From Enhygromyxa salina (GTDB taxonomy: Bacteria; Myxococcota_A; Polyangia; Nannocystales; Nannocystaceae), in the NCBI RefSeq assembly GCF_002994635.1, contig NZ_PVNL01000147.1, positions 124,001 through 188,000 of the forward strand: a stretch of DNA of 64,000 bases, written 5' to 3'. Below are positions 17,363 to 26,674 of the stretch, piece by piece (position 1 is the stretch's first letter; each line of letters opens with the position of its first letter). Both the position numbers and the translations under genes were made by a program. The notes under the pieces are model-generated. The model saw nothing but the letters and a program-made list of their open reading frames with translations. It was not told the DNA's origin and searched no databases.

Positions 17363-20300
17363 GTGGAGGATTACCTCCAGACCGTCCGGGACGGCTGCTC
17401 TCCCGCCCAGTGGTCGCGCGCGGTCAAGGCGGCGCGCGCGGGCAAGGTGCACGGGCTGCGGATCCGCGGCGACGAGCTGGATTTTCGGGTCGAGTCGGTG
17501 CCGGGGCTGCCGGCGAACACCGTCACGCTCGAGCCGACCGGCGACGACTGGGACTGCGACTGTGACGCGCGAACCGAGGCGTGCGAGCACGTCGCGGCGG
17601 CGGCGATCGCCCTGGCCGAGGCCCGCAAGCGCGGGCAGTCGCTGCCCGGGGAAGAGCGAGCGCCGGTCGCCCACGTCGGCTATCGGCTGCGCAGCCGTCG
17701 GGGCCCGCTCAAGCTGCGGCGGGTGCTGGTCAGCGAGGCCAGCGAGGTGCTGATGCCGGCCTCGCTCGCCAAGCTCGAGCGCGGCAAGGTCCCGGGCGCG
17801 CCGCCGTTCACCGCCGACAAGTCCGACCGCGCGTTCGAGCAGCGGTTTGGGCCCGCGGTCAAAGCCAAGATCCCGCCCAAGCTGATGGCGGACGTGCTCG
17901 AGTATCTGTCGCGAGTGACCGACGTGCAGCTCGAGGGTCGCCCGGTCGAATTCGGCAAGCCGTCGTCGGGGCTGCGGCTGCGCGTGAGCGAGACCAAGAG
18001 CGGCGAGTTCGTGGCCCGGATCGAGCAGGATCCCGAGATCAACGAGCTGTTCGAGAACGGCGCGCTCCGTCGCGGTCGCACGCTCCACGCGATCGGTGCC
18101 CACGGGCTCGCCCCCGAGCTGTTCGAGGCCCTGCGCAAGGGCCAGATCTTCGCCAACGCCGACGTCGCCACGCTGGTCGGGCAGCTGCTGCCCGAGCTCC
18201 GCAAGCAGCTGCCGATCACGATCGACACCCCGCGGCTGCCGGGCAGCGTCAAGATCCGACCGCGGATCCAGCTGACGACCGCCCGCGATGGCGACGCGCT
18301 GCAGGTGCTGCCGACGATCGTGTATGGCGATCCTCCGATCGCGCGGGCCGACGGTGATCGTCTGACGCTGCTCGAGCGCAAGGGCAACCAGCGAGGCGCC
18401 GACCTGCCGGTTCGTGATCTGCGACTCGAGAAGCTGCTGCGCACGCGGCTGCGTGAGAAGTTCGAGCTCGAGCCCGGCGTGCGCAAGAACCTGGGCGCGA
18501 CCGAGGCGATCGAGCTCGGCCGGCTGCTCGAGCAGAGCGAGCTCGAGCTCGCGGGCGACGGCCACGAAGACTTCTTCGAGGCGGCGCCGCTCGAGCCCAA
18601 GCTGATCCTGGGCAAGGACGGGGCGTTCGAGCTGTACTTCGTCCCAGTTGGCGGCGACGCGGTCCCCGTTGGCGGCGACGCGGCGCTCGACGACGAAGAC
18701 GTCGACGAGTTCGGCAGCCTCGACACCGATCAGCACCCGCACGATCTCCGCGGGGCGCTGTCGCGGGTGCGCCGAGGCATGCGTCGCGCCGACGGGCTCG
18801 CGGTGGTCCGAGCCTGGGCCGGCGGTGAAGAGTTCGCGCCGCTGCTCGGCGGCGGCTTTGGTCGGATCCCGACCGACTTCATGTCCAAGCACGGCCACCT
18901 CGTCGCGGACCTGCTCGCGGCCCGCGAGGCGACCGCGGCCGAGCGCGACACCACGGGCAAGCGAGCGGCGATCCTGGACCTGGCCGCGCTCGCGCAGGCG
19001 CTGGATCAAGCCCCGCCGCCCGAGTTTGATCGGCTCGCGGCGCTGGTCGGCAACTTCGATCGGATCCCGTCCGCGCCGCTGCCCGCTGATCTCGACGCCG
19101 AGCTGCGCGACTACCAGCGCCGCGGCGTCGACTGGCTGTCGTTTCTGCGCGAGGTCGAGCTCGGCGGCCTGCTGGCCGACGACATGGGCCTGGGCAAGAC
19201 CATTCAGACCCTGTGTGTGCTCCGCAAGGGGGTGCACGACGGCGTGCGGCGCCAGACCCTGGTGGTCTCGCCGACCTCGGTGCTGCACAACTGGAAGGCC
19301 GAGATCGAGCGCTTCCGTCCTGGCCTGCGGGCGAGCGTCTACCACGGGCCAACCCGAACGCTTGACGCCGAGGCCGACGTGGTCCTGACCACCTACGCGA
19401 TCTTGCGGCTCGACATCGAGCTGCTCGGCGCCCGCGTGTGGGACACCGCGGTGCTCGACGAGGCCCAGGCGATCAAGAATCCAACCAGCAAGGTCGCGCG
19501 CGCGGCTTACAAGCTACAGGCCAGCTTCAAGGTCGCGCTGACGGGGACCCCGGTCGAGAATCACCTCGAGGATCTGTGGAGTCAGTTTCACTTCTTGCAG
19601 CCGGGCCTGCTCGGCGGGCGCGGCGAGTTCAGCGATCGCTACGTCAAGCCGATCTCGATCGGAGACGACGACGCGGCCGGGCGCCTGCGTCGGCGGATCC
19701 GGCCGTTCGTGCTGCGTCGGCTCAAGTCCGAGGTTGCGACCGAGCTGCCCCCGCGGACCGACGTGGTCCTGCGCTGTGAGCTGAGCGCGGACGAGCGGCG
19801 GACGTACGACGCGGTCCGGGCCGCCACCCAAGAGCAGGTCGTCGAGAGCCTGTCGAGCGGGGCCAACGTGCTGCAGGTGCTCGAGGCGCTGCTGCGGCTG
19901 CGCCAGGCCGCCTGTCATCCGGCGCTGCTGCCTGGCGGGCGCGGGCGCGCGGTCCAGGCGGGCAAGGGCGCGGGTAAGGCCAAAGATCCGCTGGCCCCGA
20001 GCTCGAAGCTGCTGCTGCTGCTCGAGACCCTCGACGAGGTGATCGACGAAGGTCACAAGGCGCTGGTGTTCTCGCAGTGGACCAGCTTGCTGGATCTCGT
20101 CGAGCCGCCGCTGCAGGCTCGCGGGATCGCGTTTGGGCGGCTCGATGGATCGACGCGGGATCGCCAGGCCGTGGTCGATGCGTTCCAGGATCCGGGCGGC
20201 CCCCCGGTGATGCTGCTGTCGCTCAAGGCTGGCGGCATTGGCCTGAACCTGACCGCGGCGGACAACGTGTTTTTGCTCGATCCGTGGTGGAATCCGGCCG

Positions 20301-20503
20301 TCGAGGATCAGGCCGCCGATCGGGCCCACCGGATTGGTCAGGACAAGCCGGTGTTGGTCCACCGCTTGATCGCGACGGACACCGTCGAAGAGCGGATCTT
20401 GGGCTTGCAGGAGCGCAAGCGAAAGCTGGCCCAGACCGCGGTCGGGGACGCCTCTGGGGCCCACGCGATCACCCGCGCGGAGCTGCTGGCGCTGCTCGAT
20501 TGA
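17363..20503 (+). CDS. SNF2-family helicase with SWIM-type zinc finger
   Basis: 1046 residues if GTG 17363 is the start (VEDYLQTVRDG); the frame is open further upstream but overlaps the divergent gene and lacks family similarity. A SWIM finger (CDCDARTEACEH) is near residues 64-76. SNF2 motifs are complete: DDMGLGKT (I, about 608), DEAQ (II, about 700), LTGTPVEN (III, about 727), FSQWTS (about 900), SLKAGGIGLNLT (V, about 955), DPWWNPAVEDQAADRAHRIGQ split across motif VI. An acidic repeat (PVGGDAVPVGGDA) near 430 is low-complexity. It probably remodels protein-DNA complexes or acts in repair. Endonuclease V follows 3 bases later, suggesting an operon for DNA maintenance. Confidence 0.9.
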   Translation: MEDYLQTVRDGCSPAQWSRAVKAARAGKVHGLRIRGDELDFRVESVPGLPANTVTLEPTGDDWDCDCDARTEACEHVAAAAIALAEARKRGQSLPGEERAPVAHVGYRLRSRRGPLKLRRVLVSEASEVLMPASLAKLERGKVPGAPPFTADKSDRAFEQRFGPAVKAKIPPKLMADVLEYLSRVTDVQLEGRPVEFGKPSSGLRLRVSETKSGEFVARIEQDPEINELFENGALRRGRTLHAIGAHGLAPELFEALRKGQIFANADVATLVGQLLPELRKQLPITIDTPRLPGSVKIRPRIQLTTARDGDALQVLPTIVYGDPPIARADGDRLTLLERKGNQRGADLPVRDLRLEKLLRTRLREKFELEPGVRKNLGATEAIELGRLLEQSELELAGDGHEDFFEAAPLEPKLILGKDGAFELYFVPVGGDAVPVGGDAALDDEDVDEFGSLDTDQHPHDLRGALSRVRRGMRRADGLAVVRAWAGGEEFAPLLGGGFGRIPTDFMSKHGHLVADLLAAREATAAERDTTGKRAAILDLAALAQALDQAPPPEFDRLAALVGNFDRIPSAPLPADLDAELRDYQRRGVDWLSFLREVELGGLLADDMGLGKTIQTLCVLRKGVHDGVRRQTLVVSPTSVLHNWKAEIERFRPGLRASVYHGPTRTLDAEADVVLTTYAILRLDIELLGARVWDTAVLDEAQAIKNPTSKVARAAYKLQASFKVALTGTPVENHLEDLWSQFHFLQPGLLGGRGEFSDRYVKPISIGDDDAAGRLRRRIRPFVLRRLKSEVATELPPRTDVVLRCELSADERRTYDAVRAATQEQVVESLSSGANVLQVLEALLRLRQAACHPALLPGGRGRAVQAGKGAGKAKDPLAPSSKLLLLLETLDEVIDEGHKALVFSQWTSLLDLVEPPLQARGIAFGRLDGSTRDRQAVVDAFQDPGGPPVMLLSLKAGGIGLNLTAADNVFLLDPWWNPAVEDQAADRAHRIGQDKPVLVHRLIATDTVEERILGLQERKRKLAQTAVGDASGAHAITRAELLALLD

Positions 20504-20506
20504 GCG

Positions 20507-21031
20507 GTGGTCGACATGATCGCGTGTATCGACGTCGACTATCGGCAAGCGGCGGACGGGGAGCCGACGGTTGCGATCGCGGCGTGCGTGGTGCTGCAGA
20601 GCTGGCTGGCGTCGGAGGCCGTCGCCGAGGTCGTGCATCGAATCGACAGCGTGCCGGTGTATGTCCCGGGCGAGTTTTATCGGCGCGAGCTGCCGTGTGT
20701 GCTCGCGGTGCTCGAGCAGGTGGTCCAGCGGATCCACCTGGTGGTCGTCGATGGTTATGTGGTGTTGGACGAGGCGGGCACCCTGGGGCTCGGCGGGCAC
20801 CTGCACGCGGCGCTCGGGGGTGACGTCGCGGTGGTCGGGGTTGCGAAGAGCCCGTTTCGCGGGAACGAGGCCGCGATCGAGGTCGTGCGCGGCGAGGGCA
20901 AGCGACCGCTGTACGTGACGGCGCTCGGGGTCGAGCCGGCCGTGGCGGCGGAGGATCTACGCCGCATGCATGGCCGGTTTCGGCTGCCGACGATGCTCAA
21001 GCGGGTCGACCGGCTGTGCCGTGACGCCTGA
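20507..21031 (+). CDS. nfi: Short-form endonuclease V
   Basis: 174 residues from GTG 20507 (an ATG at 20516 would shorten it by three). Family positions are recognisable: IDVDY (catalytic Asp of the first strand), YRRELP (Glu), VVVDGYVVLD (Asp) and VGVAKSPF (Lys). The protein is about 50 residues shorter than E. coli Nfi, with the N-terminal helix and the Pro-Tyr-x-Pro wedge region reduced, and the usual RGFGLA loop replaced by AGTLGLGG. Endonuclease V cleaves near deoxyinosine in DNA. It starts 3 bases after the SNF2 stop, so cotranscribed. The activity of such a short form is uncertain. Confidence 0.75.
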   Translation: MVDMIACIDVDYRQAADGEPTVAIAACVVLQSWLASEAVAEVVHRIDSVPVYVPGEFYRRELPCVLAVLEQVVQRIHLVVVDGYVVLDEAGTLGLGGHLHAALGGDVAVVGVAKSPFRGNEAAIEVVRGEGKRPLYVTALGVEPAVAAEDLRRMHGRFRLPTMLKRVDRLCRDA

Positions 21032-21038
21032 GATCGGT

Positions 21039-21662
21039 TCAGCCCTTGTTTCCAGAGTTGTTTCCAGAGTTGTTTCCAGAGTTGTTTCCAGAGTTGCTTC
21101 CAGAGGCAATGCCCCGCAACAACGGTGACCGCCAGCGGCTCGCGGCGCCCGACTCGCCCGTCTTCGTGGTGGCTTCCCTGCCCGCATCCGTGGCAGCCGT
21201 CGTGCCGGTCTCGCGACCCCTGGAGTTGAGCCTGCCCTTGAACGGGCTAGGCGTGGGGCCGGGGGTGGGCCCGGCGTCGACACCCGTGGCCGGGCGGGCC
21301 CGGGGCACCGGCCTGCGCAGCCACAGCTCGGCCTCTTCGAGCTCGTGAAACGATCGCATCTTCACGCCGACCGACAGCGCCCGCATGTTGCTGGCGATCC
21401 GCTTGAGGTCCGACTTGACCAGCAGGGCGACCTTGTCGTGGAGCCGCCCCGCGTCGACCCACCAGCGCAGGATCGCGTTGACGGACTCCGTCGGCGCCTC
21501 CATCTCGCGGGTGTCGAACAGCACGGCTCGGTGCCCGCTCTTGCGCAGCGCTTCGTCGACGGTGGCGAGGATCTGTCGGGCGCGGCGCTCATCGGGCACC
21601 GACGCGTTGCGGACGAGCACGTATCCGTCTGCGTCCCTGACTTCGCCCCCGAGTAGCTCCAC
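21039..21662 (-). CDS. STAS/SpoIIAA-like protein with Ser-Gly-Asn-Asn repeat tail
   Basis: 207 residues from GTG 21662 (VELLGGEVRDADGYVLV). The first 120 residues look like a SpoIIAA-like/STAS fold: a strand pair, VLFDTREME, then KVALLVKSDLKRIASNMRALSVGVKMRSFHELEEAELWL, which matches the end of DUF-type STAS-like proteins. The C-terminal 80 residues are basic, low-complexity, and end in four SGNN units encoded by a 12-base tandem repeat. No start codon is certain; the frame continues upstream into the aminotransferase gene. It is convergent with endonuclease V (7 bases apart) and follows the aminotransferase. Regulatory role inferred only. Confidence 0.55.
   Translation of the reverse strand: MELLGGEVRDADGYVLVRNASVPDERRARQILATVDEALRKSGHRAVLFDTREMEAPTESVNAILRWWVDAGRLHDKVALLVKSDLKRIASNMRALSVGVKMRSFHELEEAELWLRRPVPRARPATGVDAGPTPGPTPSPFKGRLNSRGRETGTTAATDAGREATTKTGESGAASRWRSPLLRGIASGSNSGNNSGNNSGNNSGNKG
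21046..21105 (+). repeat. 12-bp tandem repeat, five copies
   Basis: Unit TTGTTTCCAGAG repeated four times without change and a fifth time with one substitution (TTGC). It encodes the Ser-Gly-Asn-Asn tail of the minus-strand STAS-like protein, so copy number can vary without frameshift. Confidence 0.95.
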
Positions 21663-21736
21663 CGCTTCCGAGCATTGCCTACACCAGGCGCCCCGTCCAA
21701 CAAATTGTGGGCCAGCCCCGCCCGACAAACCGGTGG

Positions 21737-22930
21737 TCAGGCGAGCGCTTGCAGGCCCGCGGCCACCCGCGACAAACCCTCTTCGAGCACCGCTCGCGAC
21801 GTGGCAAAGCTGATCCGGATGTGGCCTTCTGCACCAGGCCCAAACCACCGCGCTGCGCCCGGAACCACGGCGACGCGGTGGTGCTCGAGCAGGTGCTCGG
21901 CGATCCACTCCGAGCTGCGCCCGGTCTGCCGGATCGACGGGAACAACACATAGCAACCGTCCGGCGCGCGCAGCTCGACACCCGGGATCTCGCGGAGCCG
22001 CCGCACGGCGAATTCACGCTGGGCGTGGAGATGATGCAAGAACCCCTCGGCCCAGTCCCAGCCCTGCTCCCACGCGGCGACAGCGGCCGCCTGCGAGATC
22101 GTCGCGGCGCCGTTGGCCGTGGATCGGGCCCCAGACGCCTCCAGCAAGCCCTCTACGACCGCCTCGTCGCTGGCGTGGAGCAGGCCGATCCGCAGGCCCG
22201 CGAGCCCGAAGGTCTTGGACAGCCCAGTCACGGTGACCGTGCGCCCTCCGACGCCAAAGTGATCGCTGGCGATCGACACATGCCGGGCGTCGCCGTACAC
22301 GATGTCGCTCCAGATCTCGTCGCTGAGGATCCACAGGTCGTGCTGCTCGGCGATCGTCGCGAGCTGCTCGAGCTCGGGCGTGGTCCAGACCTTGCCGACG
22401 GGGTTGAGCGGATTGCACAGACCGATCATGCGGGTCCGGGGGGTGATCAGCCGGGCCAGCTGCTCGAAGTCCACCGCCCCCGTGGCCGGGTCGCAGGCCC
22501 AGCGAACCGCCGTGCCGCCAGCCTCCTGAACGGAGCGCTGAAACAGGAAGTCGACGGGATCGGAGATGATCGCCTCGTCGCCTGGCGCGAGCATGAACCG
22601 CGCCGCGGTCTCCAGCGCCGCGGCTGCCGAGTTGGTCGCCAGCACCTGCGCCGCGCTGGCGCTGGCGAGGCCCTTGCGGGTCCGCAGCATGGTCGCGGCC
22701 GCGGCTCGAAACTCCGGCAGCCCCTCGGCCGGTCCATACGAAAAGTAGCCACGATCGATCCAGGCCTTGACCGCCTCGCGGATCTCCTGGGCGACCGGAA
22801 AGTCGATGTCGGCCGCGGTCAGCGGGATCACGTCGGCGGGCAGCGTGGCCCAGCGCAGGTTGAAGGACCGCTCGCGCAGGACCTCGAGGTTGACGGCGTC
22901 ATCAGCGAAGCGAGGGTCGGGTCCACTCAT
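21737..22930 (-). CDS. PLP-dependent aminotransferase class I/II, MalY/PatB-like
   Basis: 397 residues. Fold-type I features: substrate segment PLTAADIDFPVA near the N-terminus (typical of MalY/PatB C-S lyases), NPVGKVW, SDEIWSDIVYG, and the PLP lysine in VTGLSKTFGLAGLRIG. Could be a cystathionine beta-lyase-like C-S lyase or an aminotransferase; sequence alone does not decide. It begins 12 bases after the FAD monooxygenase stop. A TAGAGT box 6 bases before the ATG suggests that it also has its own leaderless promoter inside this short gap. Confidence 0.85.
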   Translation of the reverse strand: MSGPDPRFADDAVNLEVLRERSFNLRWATLPADVIPLTAADIDFPVAQEIREAVKAWIDRGYFSYGPAEGLPEFRAAAATMLRTRKGLASASAAQVLATNSAAAALETAARFMLAPGDEAIISDPVDFLFQRSVQEAGGTAVRWACDPATGAVDFEQLARLITPRTRMIGLCNPLNPVGKVWTTPELEQLATIAEQHDLWILSDEIWSDIVYGDARHVSIASDHFGVGGRTVTVTGLSKTFGLAGLRIGLLHASDEAVVEGLLEASGARSTANGAATISQAAAVAAWEQGWDWAEGFLHHLHAQREFAVRRLREIPGVELRAPDGCYVLFPSIRQTGRSSEWIAEHLLEHHRVAVVPGAARWFGPGAEGHIRISFATSRAVLEEGLSRVAAGLQALA

Positions 22931-22936
22931 TACCCG

Positions 22937-22942
22937 ACTCTA
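22937..22942 (-). promoter_or_regulatory. -10-like hexamer TAGAGT, leaderless start
   Basis: TAGAGT on the minus strand is 6 bases before ATG 22930, directly after the stop codon of the upstream monooxygenase gene. Confidence 0.4.
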
Positions 22943-24064
22943 CTACTTCACGAGCGGCAGCATCACGCCCTTTGGCTGCTTGTGCAGCGGCAGCAAGAAG
23001 CGCTCGAGGATCTCCCGGCCCTCGACTACGATCCGCTCGAACATGTCGCGGCGGACCATGCCGAACGCGGCGGCCGAGCTGGCCCGCTCTTCGTCGTCCT
23101 TGGCGTCCGCGAGCAGCGGGGCGAGCAACACCGCGTCCTCGAGCGCTCCGGTCGCACCGTGGCTGGTGAAGCTCAACACCGGGTGCGCGGCGTCGCCGAT
23201 CAGCACGATGTTGTTCTGGACGTAGTCGAAGTCGGGGTACAGGTCGCGGGTGAACCACAGGTGCGACTTGGTGAACTTGGTCATCGCCCACAGCGCGGGG
23301 ATCGGCGCGGGCCAGCGCGAGACCTTCTCCCAGATCGCCCAGCGCAGCATGCCCGGGCTGAGCCCGGCCCAGTCGTAGCGATCGGCGTCGTGCTGCACGA
23401 ACCACACGACCTGACCGCCGCCGACGTTGAGCATGCCAACCCCGAACCCGCCGTCGGGATCGTAGTGCTTGATGAAGGTCGTGCCGAGGATCTCGGCCAC
23501 GTGCGGCGCGTCGAAGATGCTGACGACCTCGCGGACCCGGACGTCCTCGAGCTGCACGTCGGGATACAGGAACTCGCGGGTCGCCGAGCGCAGCCCGTCG
23601 GCGCCGATCACCATCGAGCAGGGGATGACCCGGCCGTCGTCACAGATGACCGCGCGGACCCGACCGTCGGCCCCACGTAGAAATTCGGACACGCCCGCGT
23701 GGTCGATCAAGGTCCCCGGGGGCAGCTGATCGAGCATGGTGTTGAGCAGCGTGCCGCGACCGATCGCGTAGGCGTCGAGCGTGGTGTCGCTGAGCAGCTC
23801 GGAGCTGCTGTCCATGATCTTCGCGCGCAGCACTGGTGCACCGACGTCGCCCCAGCGCACCCGTGGAAACAGCTCGTGGAGCGCGTCGAGACCGGTGCGC
23901 AGCACGATGAAGCCCATGCCCATCTGCCACGGGAGCCAGCCGCGATCGAGGATCTTGACCTCGACACCTCGCTGGATCAGGCCGGAGGCGAGCGCGAGCC
24001 CAGCGACACCACCTCCGATGATCACGATGGGTGCTTTGAACTTGGGTGCCTTGGCTTTCCGCAT
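22943..24064 (-). CDS. FAD-dependent monooxygenase (p-hydroxybenzoate hydroxylase/UbiH group)
   Basis: 373 residues. GGGVAGLALASGL is the FAD ADP-binding motif (residues about 17-29), GADGLRSATREFL the DG motif, and LIGDAAHPVLSFTSHGATGALEDAVLLA the GD motif that completes FAD binding. Group A flavoprotein hydroxylases and related halogenases or geranylgeranyl reductases share these. Arg/Lys-rich first ten residues (MRKAKAPKFK). Upstream, TAGATT lies 21 bases before the ATG. Followed by the aminotransferase. Substrate unknown. Confidence 0.85.
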   Translation of the reverse strand: MRKAKAPKFKAPIVIIGGGVAGLALASGLIQRGVEVKILDRGWLPWQMGMGFIVLRTGLDALHELFPRVRWGDVGAPVLRAKIMDSSSELLSDTTLDAYAIGRGTLLNTMLDQLPPGTLIDHAGVSEFLRGADGRVRAVICDDGRVIPCSMVIGADGLRSATREFLYPDVQLEDVRVREVVSIFDAPHVAEILGTTFIKHYDPDGGFGVGMLNVGGGQVVWFVQHDADRYDWAGLSPGMLRWAIWEKVSRWPAPIPALWAMTKFTKSHLWFTRDLYPDFDYVQNNIVLIGDAAHPVLSFTSHGATGALEDAVLLAPLLADAKDDEERASSAAAFGMVRRDMFERIVVEGREILERFLLPLHKQPKGVMLPLVK

Positions 24065-24159
24065 CGGAGACGGGGAAGATGTCTGAATCTACATCGAAGC
24101 AGCACGGATGTCGCGCCGCGTCCAAGCGCCCCATGCGAGCGCCACCGCTGTCGTCACGG

Positions 24160-25119
24160 TCATTGCGCGACGCAGTAGGCCTCGTAGACCACGACGTCCT
24201 GCTCGGGGATGTTCGTGAGCTGAAAGCCGGACCACGCGACCGTGGTCACGGGTACGCTCGATATCGCGTCGAGGACCTCGGTCCCGTCCGCATCGATCAG
24301 CGCGCCAAACACGACCCCCGACGCCATCGCCGACGGTGAGGTTGGACCGACGGTCATGTAGAACTGCGGACCGACGCGCGTGCCGTCAGCGCTGGGCAGC
24401 AGCGCGATCACGCCTGGTTCGTGGGCCAGCGTGGATGGCGTGAGCAGCTCGACCGGCGCGATCTCGGAGCTCAGCAGCGTCGGGCCTGGCCCGTAGCTGC
24501 CGCCCTGAATCAACACCCCCTCGACGACGCGGTGGATGATCGAGTTGTCGTAGTAGTCGGCGGACACATGCTGCAGGAACACCTGCGTGGCCTCGGGTGC
24601 AGCGACGCTGTCGAGCCCCAGACGCATGACCCCGAGGCTGGTGTCGAGCACGACGTCGGGCGTGTCGTCGGACAGGCAGTCGTCACCGCTGCCACCGGTC
24701 TCCGTATCGGTGTCGGTCTCGGCCGCGTCCCCGCTGTCGTCGTCACCGATGTCGCCGAGTCGCTTGCGCGCGCAGTAGCCATCTACGCAGCTCGCCGCTT
24801 CAAACCCCGCGCAGTCGCTGTTGCGCTCACACGTGCCGCAGCTGGACAGCCCAATCGCGAGCGACGCTTCGTTGAGCGAGTCGATGGCCGCCACGCACGA
24901 GTCGCGGCACGCCTGCCAGTGGTAGTGCCCCGAGTTCCAGCACGAGCCGTCCTCGCCGTACGCGGCCAAGTTGCTGGCCTCGAGGACTGGATCGTTGCTG
25001 CGCTGCGCTGTGCACTCGATCAGGATCGGGCAGCTGCCCTCGTAGGGACCGTCTGGCTCGGGTGGCGGTGTGCAGCCGACGGTCGTCAGCACCAGGCACA
25101 CGATGGTTCGGCGGGTCAC
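24160..25119 (-). CDS. Cyclophilin-type peptidylprolyl isomerase-like lipoprotein
   Basis: 319 residues from GTG 25119: lipobox TTVGC (Cys16), then a Cys-rich segment of about 110 residues (several CxxxxxC pairs such as SSCGTCERNSDCAGFEAASC split), an acidic Asp/Thr linker, and a C-terminal cyclophilin domain. The cyclophilin core motif reads SIIHRVVEGVLIQGG: the catalytic Arg is kept, but the two conserved Phe of FHR-x4-F are Ile and Val, so isomerase activity may be weak. A paralogue with intact motif is at 30843-31538. Surface or periplasmic folding or binding role inferred. Confidence 0.75.
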   Translation of the reverse strand: MTRRTIVCLVLTTVGCTPPPEPDGPYEGSCPILIECTAQRSNDPVLEASNLAAYGEDGSCWNSGHYHWQACRDSCVAAIDSLNEASLAIGLSSCGTCERNSDCAGFEAASCVDGYCARKRLGDIGDDDSGDAAETDTDTETGGSGDDCLSDDTPDVVLDTSLGVMRLGLDSVAAPEATQVFLQHVSADYYDNSIIHRVVEGVLIQGGSYGPGPTLLSSEIAPVELLTPSTLAHEPGVIALLPSADGTRVGPQFYMTVGPTSPSAMASGVVFGALIDADGTEVLDAISSVPVTTVAWSGFQLTNIPEQDVVVYEAYCVAQ

Positions 25120-25125
25120 ATCGCT

Positions 25126-25131
25126 ACAGTA
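25126..25131 (-). promoter_or_regulatory. -10-like hexamer TACTGT, leaderless start
   Basis: TACTGT on the minus strand is 6 bases before GTG 25119. The out-of-frame ATG two bases upstream would not give the lipoprotein, so the box supports the GTG. Confidence 0.5.
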
Positions 25132-25225
25132 GAGCACCGGGCCCGGTCCGAAAAGAGCCGCCGACGTCAGCGCGAACACGAAGGTAGCAAGAGACAACTG
25201 TGACGGTCTGCGCTACGAATAAAGG

Positions 25226-25441
25226 GTGAAGTTTCTCGAGCGTTGGCGGCGTGCGCGATCGGCGAAGGTGACCGCCGTGGAGCCGGCTGCGACCGAGCGG
25301 ACGCCGGTTCAGTCGGTCCAGAACCACGCGGCCCAGACCCACTCGACCCCCCGGGGGCGTCGGCCGGCGACCATGGGCAAGAGCATCGCCGAGCAGGCCT
25401 ACCTCGCGAACGCGGCGAACCGGGCCAAGCACGGCGGGTAG
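25226..25441 (+). CDS. Small basic protein, unknown
   Basis: 71 residues from GTG 25226 (MKFLERWRRARSAK at the start, NAANRAKHGG at the end). Arg/Lys-rich N-terminus, Ala/Thr/Gln-rich middle, no membrane segment. TACGAA lies 6 bases upstream, a weak version of the leaderless box seen elsewhere. Divergent from the cyclophilin lipoprotein. No family recognised; coding status is plausible from codon bias, not proven. Confidence 0.4.
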   Translation: MKFLERWRRARSAKVTAVEPAATERTPVQSVQNHAAQTHSTPRGRRPATMGKSIAEQAYLANAANRAKHGG

Positions 25442-25562
25442 ACGGTCGGCTCTGGGTACATGGCTCGCCGGAGCACGGCTGTGGGCGCGCAGGTCAAGCC
25501 ATCGCCGAGCGAGCTTCGCGTGGTCGGTAGAGTACAGCACGTGGCGCTCGATCATCGGGCGA

Positions 25563-26674
25563 TCACCGACGAGGTCGCCGTGCGACCCTGCTCATCGCGT
25601 GGACGATGCCGCTCTGAAGCGAGCTGAACGTGAGGAAGCGGTCGAGATCGGTGCCCATATTCATGAGCGAGTGCACCACATCCGGTCGGATCCCTGTCAG
25701 CAGCACCTCTGCCCCGACCAGGGCGGCGGACCTCATCGCGCGCGCGATCCCGATCACCGCCTCGAGGTCGATCGAGCGGACACCGGTGATGTCGAGGATC
25801 GCCACGCTCGCGCGCCTCGCGACGATGCCCGCGAGCAGGACCTCGGTCATCTGCCTGGCCCGATGCTCATCCATGGGCCCGATCAGCGGCACCACGAGGA
25901 TCTCGTCGGTGATCGGGATGAGCGGCGTGGCAGCTCCTCGACCAGGACGGCCTGCCGTTGGACGGCCTCACGCAGCCGCCAGCGCTCCGCGTCGAGCCGC
26001 TTGCTCTGTGTGACATCTCGGACGACACACACCAGCCCGTCGGTCTTGCCCCGATCGCGCAACACCGATGCCGAGAGCGAGGCCGTGATCGCCTCGCTTC
26101 CCCTCGACAGCACGAGCTCGACATCCCGCGCGCCGCCGGTATCCAGCAGCTGCCCCACGGCAACGCCGGGCAGGATCCCCGAGAGCGGCTGCCCGAGGAG
26201 GTGCTCGTCCGGGCAGCCAGCGAGCTTGCCCGCGGCGCCGTTCGCTGTTGCGATGACTCCGGCCGCATCCACCACGAAGACCGCGTCATCCATCGACTCG
26301 AGGATGTTGGTGACATGAGCCCTAGAGACGGTAGAAACAGACAGCTCCTCACCGAGCATGTTGAGCCCGGCGGCCATGCCGTCAAACACATCATTGGTGT
26401 CACTGATGGCGGCTTTCCGCGCATAATCGAAGGACACCAGGGCGACGATGACCTCCATCAATTCGTTGAGCCGTTGCTCCGCCTTCGCGCGGGTGGTGTT
26501 GACCGCACGGGTTGTGGCGCGGAGCTGCTGCGCGACCGCGAGCAACTCCGCCACCGTGTCGCCTGCGACCTGGTCGGGTAGACTGGTGAGCTCACTTTCC
26601 CGCTCCGAGAGCGCTTCGAGCAGAATGTCTCGGATCGCCTCGAGCCTCGAGTCCGCGCTCCCCGACGCGCTCAT
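25563..26674 (-). pseudogene. PAS-STAS regulator (RsbR-like stressosome protein), broken by a one-base frameshift
   Basis: From ATG 26674 the protein has an N-terminal helical region, a PAS domain (about residues 110-235; MDDAVFVVDAAGVIATANGA) and a linker ending RQAVLVEEL. There the frame shifts: continuing in the next frame gives ATPLIPITDEILVVPLIG, DITGVRSIDLEAVIGIARA and LTGIRPDVVHSLMNMG, an RsbR-type STAS domain. Inserting one G near 25930 (GAGCTGCC to GAGCTGGCC) restores VEELATPLIP and one 370-residue frame over the whole 1112 bases. Either a sequencing error or a real inactivation that leaves a PAS-only protein. ATG directly follows the stop of the upstream SpoIIAA-like gene (TAAATG), so the two form an operon. 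Confidence 0.75.
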
